DNA of 8,532 bases from Flavobacteriales bacterium. Its GTDB lineage: Bacteria; Bacteroidota; Bacteroidia; Flavobacteriales; UBA7430. The stretch covers positions 1-8,532 of the forward strand of contig NYWQ01000088.1 in NCBI GenBank assembly GCA_002685115.1. Direction: 5' to 3'. The notes under the pieces are model-generated. The model searched no databases. It was not told the DNA's origin and saw only the letters and a list, made by a program, of their open reading frames with translations. Both the position numbers and the translations under genes were made by a program. How positions within the stretch are numbered: position 1 is the stretch's first letter; every line of letters starts with the position of its first letter. This document shows positions 7,131 to 8,532 of the stretch, piece by piece.

Positions 7131-8426
7131 ATGATAATACAAGCATTTAATATAGACATGAGTAATAAATCTAGAAATTCTGTTTCTAGAGGTTACGAGG
7201 TTGTTGGTGAGCCAGAAGCTGTTTTTCATATTATAGTTCAAAACGCAAGTGGGCACTATTACAATTTTCCAGAAAATACTATTATAAATCAAGAAGCAGG
7301 GGTTTTTGCCCCTACAGCAGCTTTTTCTACAACTCCAAGTAATTTATTTAACCAGAAAATACCTAGTTCTGGCGTTTATAATGGAGCTATAACTTTTCCA
7401 GTTGATCACACTGACACTCACTATATAATAACAGTTATTGCTGGTAATGAAACAACTTTTGATTTAAATGTTTTTAATAATAAAAAAATATTTATTAGTG
7501 AAAAAATAAATGCTTACAAAATAACTGGAGTTACTTTTTCAATAACGCATTCAAACGCCGCTGTTGTAGAGCCATCTGGAAATAATGCTCCAATAGTTTT
7601 TAAAGGTAAAAGCAGTCAAGTTGATAGATCAAATGTAAACAACGTTACAAAAATAAACTGGCCTTTTACTTTAAGTTCTAGTTCGGCTAGTATAATAAGG
7701 CAGCCTATAGTAGATGATTTTGAATTTACAACTACAAAGTTGACTCGTAATATTAGAACCACAACTGGAGCAACAACGTCTGTAGAGTTGATGGATGTAA
7801 CTGGTCTTAGTGTAGGAATGGATGTTAAAGATGCGGAAGATCAAAGTTTAGGTCAAATCACTAAAATCATACTTGGGTTTAAAGATTTTCAAAACTCAAC
7901 TGATGGTAATCAAATTTATAAAATACCAGTAAAAATAAACGATGATGGTGATGGAGTTGTTAATAGCACTGCTGGAACAATAGTTATTAGTACTGCTTTT
8001 AACTGGGGTGTTAGTGGTCAGTTAACTTTTACAGGTAAAGGCTCTTCTGCTAGTAATATTTTTAACAAAACTAGATTTAAAATAAAAAATTTTAAAATAG
8101 AAATAGATCCTGTAGTAACAACAACAGATGTTGCGGTTTCTAATAGCACTACAATACCAATTACAAGTACTAATGGTATAAAAGCTGCTGATACAGTTTT
8201 AATGTCCGGTATAGGTGTTACAACAACTGCACCACACGTAGATACTGTAAACTCTGGTGTTTCAGTTGTGGTTAGCTCGGCACAAACTATAGAAAACGGC
8301 CAAACAGTTACATTTACTGGTAGTAGTAGATCTGGTAAAATTACTGGCGAGCTAGAAGTTTTAGAGTATGGTGATAGTAATATAACTTTAGATTTTAACT
8401 TTAATAACATTTTAAACGTAAGCTAA
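7131..8426 (+). CDS. Cysteine-free beta-rich putative tail fibre or decoration protein with internal duplication
   Basis: I do not recognise this 431-residue protein as a named family. It is rich in Thr, Ser, Asn, Val and Ile in alternating patterns typical of beta-sandwich or beta-helix phage tail proteins. It contains no cysteine, in contrast to the gene before it, and has no signal peptide or membrane span. Residues 1-200 (AVFHIIVQNASGHYYNFPEN, then FPVDHTDTHYIITVIAGNET) form one region. Residues about 211-308 and 330-402 are two divergent copies of a beta unit. Each opens with TT-rich sequence leading to DVTGLSVGMDV or STNGIKAADTV, and closes with GTIVISTAFNWGVSGQLTFTG or GVSVVVSSAQTIENGQTVTF. 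The start at 7131 is five bases after the upstream stop. Met10 at 7158 is a possible alternative start, but neither has a Shine-Dalgarno, and spacing favours the first. A host-adhesion or tail-accessory role is inferred from neighbours and composition. Confidence 0.8.
   Translation: MIIQAFNIDMSNKSRNSVSRGYEVVGEPEAVFHIIVQNASGHYYNFPENTIINQEAGVFAPTAAFSTTPSNLFNQKIPSSGVYNGAITFPVDHTDTHYIITVIAGNETTFDLNVFNNKKIFISEKINAYKITGVTFSITHSNAAVVEPSGNNAPIVFKGKSSQVDRSNVNNVTKINWPFTLSSSSASIIRQPIVDDFEFTTTKLTRNIRTTTGATTSVELMDVTGLSVGMDVKDAEDQSLGQITKIILGFKDFQNSTDGNQIYKIPVKINDDGDGVVNSTAGTIVISTAFNWGVSGQLTFTGKGSSASNIFNKTRFKIKNFKIEIDPVVTTTDVAVSNSTTIPITSTNGIKAADTVLMSGIGVTTTAPHVDTVNSGVSVVVSSAQTIENGQTVTFTGSSRSGKITGELEVLEYGDSNITLDFNFNNILNVS
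7761..8054 (+). repeat. Internal beta unit A of the 431-residue protein
   Basis: Residues 211-308 contain TTGATTSVELMDVTGLSVG, a middle segment with DDGDG (271-275), and the closing GTIVISTAFNWGVSGQLTFT. The closing segment aligns with unit B as G-x-x-V-x-[ST]-[ST]-A, then six residues, G-Q-x-[TV]-[TF]. Unit A is about 25 residues longer than unit B. The match is at protein level only and by eye, so the boundaries are approximate. Confidence 0.5.
8118..8336 (+). repeat. Internal beta unit B of the 431-residue protein
   Basis: Residues 330-402 run from TTTDVAVSNSTTIPITSTNG through AADTVLMSGIGV to GVSVVVSSAQTIENGQTVTF and TGSSRSG. This resembles short beta repeats common in marine phage tail proteins, with a strand, 'GI.xGDxV', a turn, and then 'V.SSAQT...G..VTF'. 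It is the shorter partner of unit A. Confidence 0.5.
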
Positions 8427-8427
8427 T

Positions 8428-8532
8428 ATGCAAATAAAATTAACATTTAATACAGAACTAAATATATCTTTATCTATAGGAGATATTGTGTGGTACACTC
8501 CTGTAACTATTGCTGGTGGGCACGAAGTGTCA
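8428..8532 (+). CDS. 5' end of an unidentified structural-module gene (3' truncated)
   Basis: An ATG at 8428 follows the previous stop TAA (8424-8426) after one base and stays open for 35 codons to the window edge. The product starts MQIKLTFNTELNISLSIGD and continues IVWYTPVTIAGGHEVS. The alternating hydrophobic residues suggest a beta-rich start. There is no signal peptide and no recognised motif. The same AAT-ATG junction, the same AT-rich codon use and the one-base gap support a real, translationally coupled gene of the same operon. Function is unknown; by neighbourhood it is another tail or accessory virion protein. Confidence 0.7.
   Translation, partial: MQIKLTFNTELNISLSIGDIVWYTPVTIAGGHEVS

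Noticed and set aside
8018..8410. A 130-codon open frame on the minus strand opposite the 431-residue protein gene
   Set aside because: It is antisense to a real gene, low in complexity, and mirrors the Thr/Val/Ser-rich repeat composition of the plus strand. It has no start context or neighbours.

Overview
The window looks like part of the late, structural (tail) module of a double-stranded DNA phage. It is strongly AT-rich, and all genes lie on the plus strand with 1 to 11 bases between them. The main gene encodes a giant protein of a type I recognise from environmental, mostly marine, phage genomes. It starts with a conserved 'GKMNKDLDERLVPNGEY' block. The host is most plausibly a marine Bacteroidota (Flavobacteriia-like) bacterium. 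The reasons are AT-rich codon use dominated by AGA arginine, starts with no Shine-Dalgarno sequence, and copies of a 'GCTDP.A.NYDP.AT.DDGSC' module that I associate mainly with secreted Bacteroidota proteins. The host assignment is inference.

Layout: (1) 2-172 is the 3' end of a small basic protein of unknown function. (2) 176-5746 is an 1856-residue virion protein, probably the distal tail nozzle or 'muzzle' type of short-tailed phages, including crAss-like ones. It carries a C-terminal extension of two eight-proline runs and three cysteine-bounded repeats. (3) 5758-7125 is a 455-residue beta-rich protein with six cysteines, one more copy of the same repeat and an Ig-like C-terminal part. 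(4) 7131-8426 is a 431-residue, cysteine-free, beta-rich protein with an internal duplication. (5) 8428 to the window end is the first 35 codons of another gene.

Working model (inference): the first large gene builds the end of the tail. The following genes encode accessory surface or adhesion proteins mounted on it or nearby, and the shared cysteine module links the first two. The genes are packed so tightly that they are very likely one transcript, with translation coupled from gene to gene. There is no non-coding stretch longer than 11 bases. I see no RNA gene, CRISPR array, mobile element, promoter or terminator, and no enzyme, defence or regulatory gene. The most interesting feature is the proline-linked cysteine-repeat tail and its reuse in the neighbouring gene.
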